In this document: positions 57,666-57,756 of the stretch, piece after piece
How the letters are laid out: each line of letters opens with the position of its first letter
How positions within the stretch are numbered: the stretch's first letter is position 1
DNA from: Prescottella subtropica
GTDB lineage: Bacteria > Actinomycetota > Actinomycetes > Mycobacteriales > Mycobacteriaceae
NCBI RefSeq assembly: GCF_005434945.1
Contig: NZ_SKCH01000023.1
Span: 1 to 57,756 of the forward strand
Reading direction: 5' to 3'
DNA: 57,756 nucleotides
Notes under the pieces: model-generated
What the model was told of the DNA's origin: nothing
Seen by the model: only the letters and a program-made list of their open reading frames with translations
The model's database searches: none
Made by a program: the position numbers and the translations under genes

Positions 57666-57756
57666 TCAGGCGGCATGAAGTAGATCGATCGGCCGGTGTG
57701 GATCACGGCCGTGGTGGCGTAGCGCGCCGGCGATGTTGGTGTGGCCGGCGAGCCGC
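57666..57756 (-). mobile_element. ISAs1-family transposase, C-terminal fragment cut by window edge
   Basis: Twenty-nine codons and a TGA at 57666-57668, reading RLAGHTNIAGALRHHGRDPHRPIDLLHAA. The pattern HTNIAxALRHHxRDPxRPxxLL is, as I recall, the C terminus of ISAs1-type transposases. The element ends somewhere between 57636 and 57665; CAGGGGCCCGGCAAAGTC at 57635-57652 is a candidate terminal repeat but I cannot confirm it. Confidence 0.6.

Overview
The window reads as chromosomal DNA of a Rhodococcus-like member of the Mycobacteriales. The evidence is very high G+C, many GTG starts, stop/start overlaps (ATGA, GTGA, TGATG), and a gene order that closely follows the region of Mycobacterium tuberculosis from bioB to the Rv1627c/Rv1628c pair: bioB, bsaP, DUF2567, nadABC, hisDCB, hisH, priA, impA, hisF, hisI, trpE, a TrpE-linked membrane protein, trpC, trpB, trpA, lgt, pyk, tesB, then a thiolase and DUF35 pair. 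Species is not determinable from the window.

Layout. 1-480: start of an IS256-type transposase at the edge, next to an unrecognised gene. 481-1725: a small membrane protein and a Mut7-C RNase-type protein. 1854-5834: a tight four-gene operon (J-domain/pseudokinase, VWA protein, divergent adenylosuccinate synthetase homologue, NrtR-like regulator) behind a promoter with a palindromic operator. I consider it the most likely undescribed system here. 5841-7787: a TetR regulator (probable BioQ) divergent from bioB-bsaP. 7798-12907: DUF2567 protein, then NrtR divergent from nadABC with an operator between them. 12924-15989: a SRPBCC protein, two overlapping small ORFs with peptidase S74-like features, a LysE exporter and a secreted GH1 glycosidase. 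16145-24220: the histidine genes with interspersed membrane proteins and an inositol monophosphatase-type gene. 24302-28147: a DsbA-like protein, an anti-sigma/SigF/STAS stress module with DUF6480 and DUF6131 neighbours, a tautomerase and a MarR regulator. 28290-33555: tryptophan genes. 33552-35113: lgt and a TM2 protein. 35114-36931: a graveyard of decayed genes (photolyase, SRPBCC, NAD-binding). 36993-40734: fasciclin lipoprotein, molybdopterin oxidoreductase, RskA and SigK. 40900-49385: gltBD, pyk, tesB. 49480-53361: a BacA-type ABC transporter, a small Rpf, a cysteine hydrolase, a membrane protein. 53401-57630: thiolase and DUF35 pair, alpha/beta hydrolase, M20 amidohydrolase. 57666-57756: end of an ISAs1-type transposase at the window edge.

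How it works together. Most of the window is core biosynthesis of biotin, NAD, histidine, tryptophan and glutamate. Several loci carry a recognisable regulator next to its candidate site: BioQ-like palindrome before bioB, NrtR palindrome before nadA, SigF-type promoters in front of the anti-sigma gene and DUF6131, SigK-type promoters between the fasciclin and oxidoreductase genes, and a CRP-like site upstream of rpf. A 56-bp intergenic repeat with 12-bp complementary ends occurs three times in the first 8.6 kb. No tRNA, rRNA or CRISPR array was seen. All family assignments are from reading motifs by eye; no database search was run.
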